Origin: SIG701 sp045544955
GTDB lineage: Bacteria > Bacillota > Clostridia > Oscillospirales > CAG-272
Length of the DNA stretch: 64,000 nt
NCBI GenBank assembly: GCA_045544955.1
Contig: JAZPZY010000042.1
Span: 1-64,000 of the forward strand
Direction of reading: 5' to 3'
Made by a program: the position numbers and the translations under genes. Shown piece by piece: positions 47,712 through 56,709 of this stretch (the first letter of the stretch is position 1; the number at the start of each line of letters is the position of its first letter). The notes beneath the pieces were generated by a model. The model was not told the origin of the DNA and ran no database searches. It saw nothing but the letters and a program-made list of their open reading frames with translations.

Positions 47712-48107
47712 TTGCAAATCACCGTCAGCCGCCGGGCAAAGAGGCGGATCTTTCTTCTCCTCACCGCAGGACTTGCGGCCGGATTTCTCAACGGACTTCT
47801 GGGTGCCGGCGGCGGTATTCTGCTGGTCTACGCACTGTCCGCCATGAATCCGGATAAAACGCCCGACGGCGTCCGGGATAACTTTGCCGCCACCATCGCC
47901 GCCGTCCTGCCGGTGACGCTTTTTTCCGCCATCCTCTACGCGGCAGACGGCCGGATGGACATTTCTGCCGTCACGCCGCTTGTGATCCCCGCCGTCCTCG
48001 GCGGTCTTGCGGGAGCGTGGCTGCTTTCCCGGATCAACACGAAGCTTCTCAAAAAACTGTTTGCGGTGCTGGTGATCTACTCCGGCATCCGCATGCTTCT
48101 CGGATGA
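47712..48107 (+). CDS. Half-size TSUP (TauE/SafE) transporter subunit, first half
   Basis: A 131-aa membrane protein with four helices and the TSUP hallmark GFLNGLLGAGGGILLVYAL in its first helix pair. Full-length TSUP permeases are about 250 residues with two such halves. The TTG start (MQITVSRRAKRR) lies 8 nt after AAGGAGG; no ATG fits as well. Its partner half follows after 8 bp. Family members export sulfite, sulfoacetate or related anions; the substrate here is unknown. Confidence 0.82.
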   Translation: MQITVSRRAKRRIFLLLTAGLAAGFLNGLLGAGGGILLVYALSAMNPDKTPDGVRDNFAATIAAVLPVTLFSAILYAADGRMDISAVTPLVIPAVLGGLAGAWLLSRINTKLLKKLFAVLVIYSGIRMLLG

Positions 48108-48115
48108 GGTAACCG

Positions 48116-48502
48116 ATGGATATGCTTATCGTTATGGCGGCCGCCTTTCTGATCGCCATGCTCAGCGGCATGGGCGTGGGCAGCGGCGGTCTTCTGGTAG
48201 TGTTTCTCACCGTATTCGCTGACGTTCCCCAGATCCGGGCACAGGGGATCAATCTTGCGTTTTTTCTGTTTTCCTCCGGCGCGTCCATGCTGTGGCACGT
48301 ACAGAAACGGCGGCTATCCTTGCCCGTGATCGGGCTGATCGCATTGTCCGGGCTGCTGGGCGCGGTGCCCGGTACGTACGCCGCTTTGATTCTGCCCGAA
48401 GCCCTCGTGCGGCACCTGTTCGGGGCCATGCTGATGCTTTCCGGCACGGTTTCTCTTCTTCGCCGTGGAAAAGACGAGAAAAAAAGCGAAAATATTTTAT
48501 AA
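48116..48502 (+). CDS. Half-size TSUP (TauE/SafE) transporter subunit, second half
   Basis: A 128-aa membrane protein with four helices. It repeats the hallmark as LIAMLSGMGVGSGGLLVVFL, with the following QIRAQGINLAFFLFSSGAS helix, so both halves retain the substrate-binding signature. It is not a broken gene: each half has its own start and stop and the first has a strong ribosome site. They presumably form a heterodimer. Confidence 0.82.
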   Translation: MDMLIVMAAAFLIAMLSGMGVGSGGLLVVFLTVFADVPQIRAQGINLAFFLFSSGASMLWHVQKRRLSLPVIGLIALSGLLGAVPGTYAALILPEALVRHLFGAMLMLSGTVSLLRRGKDEKKSENIL

Positions 48503-48520
48503 ATTTGTGTCGAACGCCTA

Positions 48521-48549
48521 TTTACAAACAGAGGAAAGTGTGGTATAAT
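48521..48549 (+). promoter_or_regulatory. rpsO promoter
   Basis: TTTACA and TATAAT with a 17-bp spacer and TGTGG before the -10. Confidence 0.85.
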
Positions 48550-48555
48550 GATTCA

Positions 48556-48664
48556 CGGTTGTGCCGCCGGCCCGGGTTGCGGATAAAAGGTTTCTGAACG
48601 GAACGCTTTCACCCGCCGCTTCCTGAGTCATGCGGTGTGATACATTATTTTTTGAGGTGAAATC
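48556..48664 (+). promoter_or_regulatory. rpsO leader, possible S15 autoregulatory RNA
   Basis: The predicted leader is about 110 nt, longer than needed for translation, and is rich in GC pairing words (GCCGCCGGCCCGGG, CCCGCCGC). S15 represses its own mRNA through diverse leader structures in several phyla. I see no established consensus, so this is only a candidate. Confidence 0.35.
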
Positions 48665-48928
48665 ATGGAAAAGGAAATCAAGCAGCAGATCATTGACCAG
48701 TACAAGACCCACGAGGGTGACACCGGTTCTCCCGAGGTACAGATCGCCGTTCTGACCTACCGCATCAACAGCCTGAACGAGCATCTGAAGAAAAACCACA
48801 AGGACCACCACAGCCGCCGCGGTCTTCTGAAGATGGTTGGTCACCGCCGCAACCTCCTTGGCTATCTCCAGAAGGTAGACATCGAGCGTTACCGTGCGAT
48901 CATCGAGAAACTGGGCATCAGAAAGTAA
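48665..48928 (+). CDS. rpsO: 30S ribosomal protein S15
   Basis: An 87-aa S15 that binds the central domain of 16S rRNA. Characteristic blocks are HEGDTGSPEVQIAVLTYRIN, HLKKNHKDHHSRRGLLKMVG and RRNLLGYLQKVDIERY. It is linked to pnp downstream, as in many bacteria. TTGAGGTG precedes the ATG. Confidence 0.97.
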   Translation: MEKEIKQQIIDQYKTHEGDTGSPEVQIAVLTYRINSLNEHLKKNHKDHHSRRGLLKMVGHRRNLLGYLQKVDIERYRAIIEKLGIRK

Positions 48929-49015
48929 TCCGGCAAAAAGCCGAATCCCTTTTTGAAACGGGCACGTCCCGTCTGCCGTATTTCCGCCGCACAGCGGCAT
49001 AAGATTCCGGCAACG

Positions 49016-49061
49016 ACAAGCTGCGGCAGGCTGTTTTTTTCGGCAGCTTGACGCAGCTTGT
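49016..49061 (+). promoter_or_regulatory. Long hairpin in the rpsO-pnp spacer
   Basis: ACAAGCTGCG and CGCAGCTTGT pair perfectly around a 26-nt centre that can form an inner GGCTG/CGGCAG-like stem with a T7 run. It is followed by TTTTC. It may be an attenuator, an RNase III target, or a pnp autoregulation site. The rest of the 367-bp spacer holds smaller palindromes such as TCCGTGT/ACACGGA at 49228-49250 and no gene. Confidence 0.5.
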
Positions 49062-49295
49062 TTTCGCAGGAATCCGCTTTCTCTTTCCCCTTTGTTCCCC
49101 CAACATTTCAGCCGTGTAAGGACCGAGCGGCTTAGCCCGTAAAGACGTGCCTGAATTTCAGGTATATCTTTAAGTGCTAAACCCTATGTCCGCCCGGCTG
49201 ATACCGCGCCTTTGGCGTGTGCGTCTTCCGTGTTCAGCGGTAACACGGACGGATGTGTTATTACCGCAAATATTTTTAAGGATTGGTATTGTTTC

Positions 49296-51383
49296 ATGTT
49301 TGAGAATTACAGAACCTTCTCCTACGAGTTTGCCGGTCGGCCGCTCGTAGTAGAAACCGGCAAAATGGCCGGTCTCGCAAACGGCTCCTGTCTCGTACGC
49401 TACGGCGAAACGGCTGTACTCTGCTGCGCCACCGCTTCCGAGCGTCCCCGTGACGGCATCCATTTTCTGCCCCTTTCCGTTGACTACGAAGAGCGTCTGT
49501 ACGCCGTAGGCCGCGTTCCCGGCAGCTACAACCGCCGTGGGGGACGTCCCTCCGAAAAGGCCATTCTTGCCGCCCGTGTGATCGACCGCCCGATCCGTCC
49601 CCTGTTCCCGAAGGACCTGCGCAACGACGTAAACCTGGCTCTCACCGTTCTCTCCGTTGACCACGACTGTTCCCCTGAGATCGTTGCCATGGTTGGTGCT
49701 TCTATCGCCCTCTCCATCTCCGATATTCCGTGGAACGGCCCTATCGGCGGCGTGTTCGTAGGTCTTACCGAAGAAGACGGCATCGTAATGAACCCCACCT
49801 CCGCACAGCGTGCCAAGAGCACTCTGGATCTGACCGTAGCCGCTTCCGAGAAGAAAGTGGTTATGATCGAGGCCGGTGCAGCCGAGGTACCGGACGACGT
49901 AATGTTCGACGCCATCATGAAGGCACACGAGGAGATCAAGAAGCTGCTCGTATTCATCAACGATATCATCGCCGCCGTAGGCAAAGAGAAGTTTGACTAT
50001 CCGGCACACACCGTTGACGAGGAGCTGTACAACAAGATCCAGGACTACTGCATCGACGCAGTACGTATCGCGCTGGACACCGATGACAAGAACATCCGCG
50101 ACGAGCGCATGTCCGTTATCACCGAGAACGTATACAACGAGTTCGACGGCGGCGATGCCGAACTGCATCCCGTTATCGACGAGATCCTCTACAAGATCCA
50201 GAAGTTCGTGGTACGCCGCTGGCTCCTGGATGAAGGCAAGCGCGTAGACGGACGCCGTCTGGATCAGATCCGCCCGCTGGCTGCCGAGGTTGGCCTGTTC
50301 AGCCGTGTACACGGTTCCGGTATGTTCACCCGCGGTCAGACGCAGGTTATGACGCTGGCTACGCTTGGCCCGGTATCCGACGCACAGCTTCTGGACGGCA
50401 TCTCCGAGGAAACTGAGAAGCGCTACATGCACCACTACAACATGCCCGGCTATTCCACCGGTGAGGCAAAGTCCTCCCGCAGCCCGGGACGCCGTGAGAT
50501 CGGCCACGGTGCATTGGCAGAGCGTTCTCTCGTTCCCGTTCTTCCCTCCATGGAAGAGTTCCCCTACACCATCCGCCTCGTATCTGAGGTAATCAGTTCC
50601 AACGGTTCTACCTCCCAGGCTTCCGTCTGCGGCTCCACGGTGGCACTGATGGACGCCGGTGTGCCGATCAAGGCTCCCGTTGCCGGTATCTCCTGCGGTC
50701 TTATCACCGAGGGCGAGCGCTGGATGACCATGATCGATATCCAGGGCCTTGAGGACTTTTACGGCGATATGGACTTCAAGGTTGCCGGTACTCACAAGGG
50801 TATCACCTCCATCCAGATGGACCTGAAGATCGACGGTCTGACTCCTGAGATCATCAAGGAAGCCCTTGCCGTTACCCACAAGGGACGTGATTACATCATC
50901 GACGACATCATTCTGAAGGCGATTCCCGCACCCCGTGCAGAGGTTTCCGAGTACGCTCCCAAGATGATCACCATGAAGATCGCCGTGGAGAAGATCGGCG
51001 AGGTGATCGGTCCCAAGGGTAAGACCATTCAGAAGATCGTTGCCGATACCGGCGCCAAGATCGACGTGGAGGACGATGGCAGCATCTTCATCTCCGGCGT
51101 CAGCCAGAAGGGCATCGAAGCCGCCCGCGATATCATCGCCGGCATCGTATTCGAGCCGGAAGTGGGCGCCATCTACACCGGCCGTGTTACCCGCATTATC
51201 CCCATCGGTGCGTTCGTTGAATTTGCACCGGGCAAGGAGGGCATGGTACACATCTCCAAGCTGGACACCACCCGCACCGAAAAGGTGGAGGACGTGTGCA
51301 ACGTAGGCGACGAAATCCGCGTGAAGTATCTGGGCACGGACGAAAAGGGCCGTATGAATCTCTCCAGAAGAGACGCACTGTAA
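49296..51383 (+). CDS. pnp: Polyribonucleotide nucleotidyltransferase (PNPase)
   Basis: A 695-aa phosphorolytic 3'-5' exonuclease that takes part in mRNA decay. The first RNase PH domain spans about 1-230 (FEFAGRPLVVETG-like start YEFAGRPLVVETGKMAGLAN, and GGRPSEKAILAARVIDRPIR). The second (about 310-540) has VHGSGMFTRGQTQVMTLATLG, SSNGSTSQASVCGSTVALMD and DFYGDMDFKVAGT. A KH domain (KIGEVIGPKGKTIQKIV) and an S1 domain (GAIYTGRVTRIIPIGAFVEF) follow. The ATG used gives the normal N-terminus and is 12 nt after AAGGAT. Length is normal. Confidence 0.96.
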   Translation: MFENYRTFSYEFAGRPLVVETGKMAGLANGSCLVRYGETAVLCCATASERPRDGIHFLPLSVDYEERLYAVGRVPGSYNRRGGRPSEKAILAARVIDRPIRPLFPKDLRNDVNLALTVLSVDHDCSPEIVAMVGASIALSISDIPWNGPIGGVFVGLTEEDGIVMNPTSAQRAKSTLDLTVAASEKKVVMIEAGAAEVPDDVMFDAIMKAHEEIKKLLVFINDIIAAVGKEKFDYPAHTVDEELYNKIQDYCIDAVRIALDTDDKNIRDERMSVITENVYNEFDGGDAELHPVIDEILYKIQKFVVRRWLLDEGKRVDGRRLDQIRPLAAEVGLFSRVHGSGMFTRGQTQVMTLATLGPVSDAQLLDGISEETEKRYMHHYNMPGYSTGEAKSSRSPGRREIGHGALAERSLVPVLPSMEEFPYTIRLVSEVISSNGSTSQASVCGSTVALMDAGVPIKAPVAGISCGLITEGERWMTMIDIQGLEDFYGDMDFKVAGTHKGITSIQMDLKIDGLTPEIIKEALAVTHKGRDYIIDDIILKAIPAPRAEVSEYAPKMITMKIAVEKIGEVIGPKGKTIQKIVADTGAKIDVEDDGSIFISGVSQKGIEAARDIIAGIVFEPEVGAIYTGRVTRIIPIGAFVEFAPGKEGMVHISKLDTTRTEKVEDVCNVGDEIRVKYLGTDEKGRMNLSRRDAL

Positions 51384-51403
51384 TAGTACCGACGAATTGC
51401 TTC

Positions 51404-51428
51404 GAGGGAGAGGACAAGCCTCTCCCTC
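51404..51428 (+). terminator. pnp terminator
   Basis: A 10-bp perfect stem (GAGGGAGAGG / CCTCTCCCTC, 5-nt loop) followed by TTCTTTATTT. Confidence 0.82.
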
Positions 51429-51465
51429 TTCTTTATTTCATCGAAAACGGAGGATTTTTGTCACC

Positions 51466-52629
51466 ATGCCGCAAAACATAAGACGCAGCGACGTATATAC
51501 CGATACATACAGCATGCAGGCTATCAAGAAGAACGCCCGTTACCGCCGCTCCTCTTCCCTCATCGGTGCACTCGTCTGTGCCATTCTCTTTCTCTCCGTC
51601 ATTCTTGTCTCCCTGTTCTTTATGTCCCGCAATGAGGCAGCCCCGTCAGACACACCGGCTGCCACTCCGGATGCGGAAAACGAATCCGCGTATTATCCCT
51701 ATGAAACCATTCCGCCGGTCACGACCGAAAATACGGCAATTCTGGAAACGCAGGATCTGGCTTTCATCGGGCCGCCTCCCATGCTCACCGAACCGGAATC
51801 TGTGCTCGTATCGATTGACAACACGGGCATCACCCGGGGAGATCTGATCCTCATCAACAAGGACCACCCCTATTCCTTTGATCTGCCCACCAAACAGACG
51901 GTATTCTACGGAAACAAATCTCCCGTTTATACGTTGAGCGGTTCTTCCATCTCCATCGATGCGGAGCTGTTCCCCCTGTTCGATCGGATGTTGGTGGATT
52001 TCAGCAACGCTACCGGCTGTAAAGACGTACTGATCACCAGCGGTTACCGCACCATGGAGGATCAGAAATCCATTATGGCCTCCCGTATCGCCTCCATGGG
52101 CGAGGAGAAGGCCCGGCTGTACGTGGCAGAACCGGGCACCAGCGAGCATCACAGCGGTCTCGCCATCGATATGTGCATTTTCTCCGACGGAAAGCAGTAC
52201 TATTTTCCCGAGCACGAGGCCGGTGCTTGGATCATTGAAAACGCCCCCCGCTACGGCTTCATCCTCCGCTATACGGAAGAGATGCAGGAGCTGACAGGCT
52301 GTGCCGCCGAGCCGTGGCACTATCGCTATATCGGCACGCCCCACGCCCAGCTCGTCACCGATCTGGGACTCTGCTACGAGCAGTATATGGAATACCTCCA
52401 CGGCTTCACCTGGGAAGAAGAACGGCTATTCGTAGCTGAGGACGGCACCACCAACCGCGGGGACGGCTTTACCCTGCCCGACAGCGGATACATGATCTAT
52501 TCCGTGCCGGCAAACGCCGAAGCATCAAAAACGGATATTCCTCTGCCGCCCGGCTATGAAAATTACGAAATCTCCGGCGACAACGACATCGGGTTTATCG
52601 TAACCGTTTCCCTTTCGAAAGCCAGCTGA
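51466..52629 (+). CDS. VanY-type D-alanyl-D-alanine carboxypeptidase (M15B), membrane-anchored
   Basis: A 387-aa protein with one N-terminal membrane helix (about residues 33-55) after a basic cytoplasmic start and a ~90-residue extracellular linker. The C-terminal M15 domain shows SGYRTMEDQKSIM, the zinc-site HxxxxxxxD in TSEHHSGLAIDMCIF, and the catalytic Glu and zinc His in AEPWHYRYIG. It trims D-Ala from peptidoglycan stems outside the cell. The ATG follows GGAGG by 11 nt; a TTG two codons earlier is an alternative. It lies between pnp and htrA. Confidence 0.88.
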   Translation: MPQNIRRSDVYTDTYSMQAIKKNARYRRSSSLIGALVCAILFLSVILVSLFFMSRNEAAPSDTPAATPDAENESAYYPYETIPPVTTENTAILETQDLAFIGPPPMLTEPESVLVSIDNTGITRGDLILINKDHPYSFDLPTKQTVFYGNKSPVYTLSGSSISIDAELFPLFDRMLVDFSNATGCKDVLITSGYRTMEDQKSIMASRIASMGEEKARLYVAEPGTSEHHSGLAIDMCIFSDGKQYYFPEHEAGAWIIENAPRYGFILRYTEEMQELTGCAAEPWHYRYIGTPHAQLVTDLGLCYEQYMEYLHGFTWEEERLFVAEDGTTNRGDGFTLPDSGYMIYSVPANAEASKTDIPLPPGYENYEISGDNDIGFIVTVSLSKAS

Positions 52630-52751
52630 ACGAAAAAGCCGTGAACATTCAAGCAATATTTCCTGCCTCTTCAAAAAACCATCACATTCCTGCGGTATAC
52701 TATGCTCGTACATGATTCCCGGTGATTTTCACCGTGCAAAGGAGCAAAAAT

Positions 52752-54305
52752 ATGAATAACGATCTTTTCAACAATAACAACGCCGAAAACGACGAATTGC
52801 ATAACGAACAGCCCCTCTCTGAAAAGCCGACAGCACCGACGGAAAAGGAGAATCCTGCGGAAGAAGCAATGCCTGCCGCCAGTGCTCCTACCTCGGCACC
52901 CACCGACAAACCGGTGGAGCAAAACGAGGAAAATGCTGTACCCGCAGCGGTACAGCCTGCGGCAACTCAGCCTGCGGAACAGCCGTCGGATGTCCCGTCT
53001 CCCACTCCCACTCCTGCACCGGCAGCACCGCAGACACCGATCACTAACTCCCACACGTATACTTCCTATAATCCCGCTCCCGCACCGCAGATGCAGGAGC
53101 CGGCACCGAAAAAAGCCAAAAAGAAGAACCGTGGTGTCTCCCGGGGTGCATTGGCGGTGGCATGCGTGTGCACCGTACTGCTTTCCTGCGCATCCGGTTT
53201 CATCGGCGCTTATCTGGCCACCGGCGGCATGGCAGTTGTACCGGTGCAGCCGTCTGATACCGAAAACTCCGAAAACGGTCCGGTGGTGATCTATCAGTCC
53301 GCCGCCGCACCGGCCGAGGGTATGTCCTCCGCCGGCGGAACGTCCTCCTACTATAACGTAGCCAATCTGGTGCACGCCTCTGTGGTGGAGATCACCACGG
53401 AGCATCTGGTAAACTCCTACTTCCAGTACGTGACGCAGGGAGCCGGCTCCGGTATTATTCTCTCCACCGACGGCTACATCCTCACCAACAATCACGTAAT
53501 TGCCGATACGGAAAACAACAATGCACTGGCAAGCACCATCACCGTCCGCATGATTGACGGCACGGAATACACCGCATCCGTGGTGGGCACCGATGCCGAT
53601 TCGGACATCGCCATTCTGAAGATCGACGCCAAGGATCTGCCTGCCGTTATCACCGGCAACAGCGATAATCTGGCCGTAGGCGAAGAAGTTGTCGCCGTGG
53701 GCAATCCGCTGGGCGAGCTGGGCGGAACGGTTACAAACGGCATCATCAGTGCGTTGGACCGGGAAATCAACGTGGACGGCACCACCATGAATCTTCTGCA
53801 GACCAACACCGCCATCAACCCCGGCAACTCCGGCGGCGGTCTGTTCAATATGTCCGGCGAGCTGATCGGCGTGGTCAACGCCAAGTCCTCCGGCACCGGC
53901 ATTGAAGGATTGGGCTTTGCCATTCCGGTAAACGAAGCCATGAGCGTGGCCGAGCAGCTGATCAGCCAGGGCTACGTAAGCGGCAAGCCGTATCTGGGTA
54001 TTTCCATGTACGATGTAACCAGTTTCCAGCAGGCACTGTACTACAATCTCCGCAATCTGGGCGTGTATATCGTGGGTCTTGAGGAAGGGCTGAACGATAA
54101 CGTATTTGAGACCGGCGACCGCATCATTGCCGTGGAAGATCAGGAGATCTCCACCTCGGACGACGTAGCCGCCATCGTAAAGGCGTTCGAAGTGGGTGAA
54201 AAGATCAAGTTCACCGTGTACCGCGGCGGAAAGCTGATCGAAGTGGAAGCCACCTGCTACGAATGGATTCCGGAGAATTCCAAGAATGTCCAGTTCGATG
54301 AATAA
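52752..54305 (+). CDS. HtrA/DegP-like serine protease with PDZ domain
   Basis: A 517-aa membrane-anchored quality-control protease. Residues 1-125 are a disordered Ala/Pro/Glu-rich cytoplasmic region ending in KKAKKKNRG. A membrane helix (about 135-160) follows, then the trypsin-like domain with the triad His in GYILTNNHVIAD, Asp in DADSDIAILKI and Ser in NPGNSGGGLFN. The PDZ domain covers about 415-505 (YIVGLEEGLNDNVFETGDRI, then VKAFEVGEKIKFTVYRGG). It would act on misfolded envelope proteins. AAAGGAG precedes the ATG; TATACT upstream has no convincing -35. Confidence 0.93.
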   Translation: MNNDLFNNNNAENDELHNEQPLSEKPTAPTEKENPAEEAMPAASAPTSAPTDKPVEQNEENAVPAAVQPAATQPAEQPSDVPSPTPTPAPAAPQTPITNSHTYTSYNPAPAPQMQEPAPKKAKKKNRGVSRGALAVACVCTVLLSCASGFIGAYLATGGMAVVPVQPSDTENSENGPVVIYQSAAAPAEGMSSAGGTSSYYNVANLVHASVVEITTEHLVNSYFQYVTQGAGSGIILSTDGYILTNNHVIADTENNNALASTITVRMIDGTEYTASVVGTDADSDIAILKIDAKDLPAVITGNSDNLAVGEEVVAVGNPLGELGGTVTNGIISALDREINVDGTTMNLLQTNTAINPGNSGGGLFNMSGELIGVVNAKSSGTGIEGLGFAIPVNEAMSVAEQLISQGYVSGKPYLGISMYDVTSFQQALYYNLRNLGVYIVGLEEGLNDNVFETGDRIIAVEDQEISTSDDVAAIVKAFEVGEKIKFTVYRGGKLIEVEATCYEWIPENSKNVQFDE

Positions 54306-54312
54306 CAGATCA

Positions 54313-54342
54313 AAAATGCACTGTCACACGACAGTGCATTTT
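54313..54342 (+). terminator. htrA terminator
   Basis: A 13-bp stem (AAAATGCACTGTC / GACAGTGCATTTT, 4-nt loop) followed by CTGTTG. Confidence 0.85.
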
Positions 54343-54362
54343 CTGTTGTATCTCGCCCGGTA

Positions 54363-54391
54363 TTGACATTTCCTTACAGACCTGCTATCAT
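54363..54391 (+). promoter_or_regulatory. comEC promoter
   Basis: TTGACA and TATCAT with a 17-bp spacer, about 35 bp before the ATG. Confidence 0.75.
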
Positions 54392-54426
54392 AAAGCCGTA
54401 CTTATTTTCTGCGAGGTGATAAAGAG

Positions 54427-56709
54427 ATGGACATGCTGTGGCGGCGCAAAAGTGCCCTCTTTTCTTTTGCGTTCGTATACACGGGATTCGCCTCGGTATT
54501 TCTGTCCGCGAATATGCGGCTGACGGCCGTACTGACCGTTTGCGTACTATTTGCGCTTTCCTTTTTCCCTCCGCTGAAAAAGCGGCTCCAACACCGGTGT
54601 TCGGTGCATCTTCCGGCAATTCTGCGGATAGGGTTCTGTGCCGTTTTTCTTTCTCTTACGTTTTTCACCTTCTGCCGATACGCTGCCGTGGATCTTCCCG
54701 CAAAACGTCTCAGCGGCAAAGAAGCGGAGATCACCGCTGTCATACAGGCACCGGTATATACGACCTCCTATTCGACGGCCTATATTGCAGACGTTACCAC
54801 AAACAGCGGCGAGGCGTGCCGGGTACTTCTGCAAACCGAACAGGGCGGCCTGACAGCCGGAGATACGGTATCCTGCAAAGCGGTCTTCTCCCCCTTACAG
54901 GATAGCGGCGGTGCCTTTTCCGAGAACCGGTATTACTATTCTCTCCGCACCTTTTTGCAGGCAGAAGCAGACACCGTTCAGTATCTTGGCAGGACAACTG
55001 CCGGATTTCTGCGCACACGCTTCGGGGAATGGCGGGAAATGCTTATCGGTATCCTGCAGGCAAATTTCGGGCGGGAGGAAAGCGCCCTCGCCGCCGCACT
55101 GTTTCTCGGGGATCGAAGCCATCTTCCGGATGCGCTCAACCGGGATTTCCGAAGGCTTGGCATTTCCCATCTTCTGGCCATCAGCGGTATGCATTTTACC
55201 ATGCTGCTTTTCGGACTGGATACCCTTCTCCGTCTTTTTCTGTCAAATAAAAAACTCCGCACGGTCATTCTTGCCGCAACGGACGTAGGATATATGTTTC
55301 TGTGCGGTCTTTCACCCAGCGTGACACGGGCCGGGCTGATGATGCTCCTGGCTTACGCCGCCCTCTTTTTCCAAAGAAAAAGTGACACGCCCACATCTCT
55401 GGGGATCGTCTCTTTATTTATGTGCGTGGCCGATCCTGCCGCCATATACTCTGTCGCACTGCAATTATCCGTCACCGCTGTTCTGGCACTGTGCGTCTTT
55501 TCCCATATTACCCGCATTCTCCGGCCGGCAGATACCTCGCCCATAAAGCGGCCAACGCTCCAAAACGCGGCAATTACCCTTCTTTCCTCTGTGGCGGTGC
55601 AGTTGGTACTGCTCCCTCTGTTGTGTCTGTACTTCGGAGAGGTTTCCTGGCTTACGCCGATCTCCACCGTTCTGTTCACGCCGCTTATTGAGCTTATTCT
55701 GCTTCTCACGCCGGTTTATCTTCTGCTGCACCGTCTCGCCCCGTTGTCGTACCTGCTGGGGCTCTTGATCCAACGGCTCAGTACAATCACGGAGCAGGTC
55801 GCCGGCACGTTTGCCTCTCTCCGGGGGATCACCCTTTCCCTCACTGATTCCTTCGCACCTGCGTACGCCATCACGCTGTCCGCCCTTCTGCTGCTTGCCC
55901 CGCTTTGCCGAACGAAACAATCCCTCCGCCGGCATCTGAGCGCCGTATTGGCAGTCCTTTCCCTGTTCATTTTCACATTGGGCGTCACCAAAATATCTAC
56001 CGCCAACGACGTGCGGATCCTTTCTTCCGCCAAAGGAAAAAATGACGCTGTCACCGTAATGACAGCGGGAAAAAATCTGCTTATTGACGTATCCGACGGA
56101 AGCTATGCCGCATTGCACGAAGCCTGGTCGTCCGCCGCAGCATACGGTGCGGTCGAGCTGGAAGGGGTATGTCTCACCCATTTACACAAAAAACACATAA
56201 ACGGTGTAGGGCGGCTGACAGATACCGTATACGTTCGATCTCTGCTTCTGCCGCTTCCCGAAACGGAGGAAGAAGCCGGGATATACCTTTCTCTCCGTAC
56301 CATCGCACGGGAAAAGAATATTCCCGTCAGCACCTACACCCCGGCCGATCTTCTGACGTGGAATGACAAGGTGGAAATCCTGCCGGAGGAACGGATCTAT
56401 CTGCCCCGCTCCACCCAGCCGATCATCACGTTCACTGTGCGTGCAAACGGCACCGATTTCGTCTATCTTGGTGCGGCGGCAAGCGAGATCACCGCTTTCA
56501 CCGATCAGACCAACGCTGAAATTATCGTATTCGGCGGTCACGGTCCGCTTTACAAAACCGATATAGACGTCACCGTTTCCCACCGTCTCCGTGCCGCCGT
56601 ATGCCGGGGCGACAGTCAAAACTATCTGTCTCCCGCACTGAAACGTGCCCTGACACCGCTCACGGTGTACGCAGATGATAAAGACATATCCTTCGTTCTG
56701 TCGCCGTAG
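54427..56709 (+). CDS. comEC: ComEC/Rec2-family DNA uptake channel with a degenerate metallo-hydrolase domain
   Basis: A 760-aa polytopic protein. Residues about 1-90 hold N-terminal helices; 95-190 is a DUF4131/OB-like outer segment; the Competence domain (about 215-500) contains LAAALFLGDRSHLP, GISHLLAISGMHFTMLLFGL and CGLSPSVTRAGLMMLLAYAA. The C-terminal domain (about 530-760) corresponds to the metallo-beta-lactamase-like nuclease domain. Its usual THxHxDH motif reads LTHLHKKHINGV, with the metal-binding Asp replaced by Lys, and later VFGGHGP. It may therefore lack nuclease activity. Presumed role: single-strand DNA import across the membrane. GAGGTG precedes the ATG. Confidence 0.9.
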   Translation: MDMLWRRKSALFSFAFVYTGFASVFLSANMRLTAVLTVCVLFALSFFPPLKKRLQHRCSVHLPAILRIGFCAVFLSLTFFTFCRYAAVDLPAKRLSGKEAEITAVIQAPVYTTSYSTAYIADVTTNSGEACRVLLQTEQGGLTAGDTVSCKAVFSPLQDSGGAFSENRYYYSLRTFLQAEADTVQYLGRTTAGFLRTRFGEWREMLIGILQANFGREESALAAALFLGDRSHLPDALNRDFRRLGISHLLAISGMHFTMLLFGLDTLLRLFLSNKKLRTVILAATDVGYMFLCGLSPSVTRAGLMMLLAYAALFFQRKSDTPTSLGIVSLFMCVADPAAIYSVALQLSVTAVLALCVFSHITRILRPADTSPIKRPTLQNAAITLLSSVAVQLVLLPLLCLYFGEVSWLTPISTVLFTPLIELILLLTPVYLLLHRLAPLSYLLGLLIQRLSTITEQVAGTFASLRGITLSLTDSFAPAYAITLSALLLLAPLCRTKQSLRRHLSAVLAVLSLFIFTLGVTKISTANDVRILSSAKGKNDAVTVMTAGKNLLIDVSDGSYAALHEAWSSAAAYGAVELEGVCLTHLHKKHINGVGRLTDTVYVRSLLLPLPETEEEAGIYLSLRTIAREKNIPVSTYTPADLLTWNDKVEILPEERIYLPRSTQPIITFTVRANGTDFVYLGAAASEITAFTDQTNAEIIVFGGHGPLYKTDIDVTVSHRLRAAVCRGDSQNYLSPALKRALTPLTVYADDKDISFVLSP

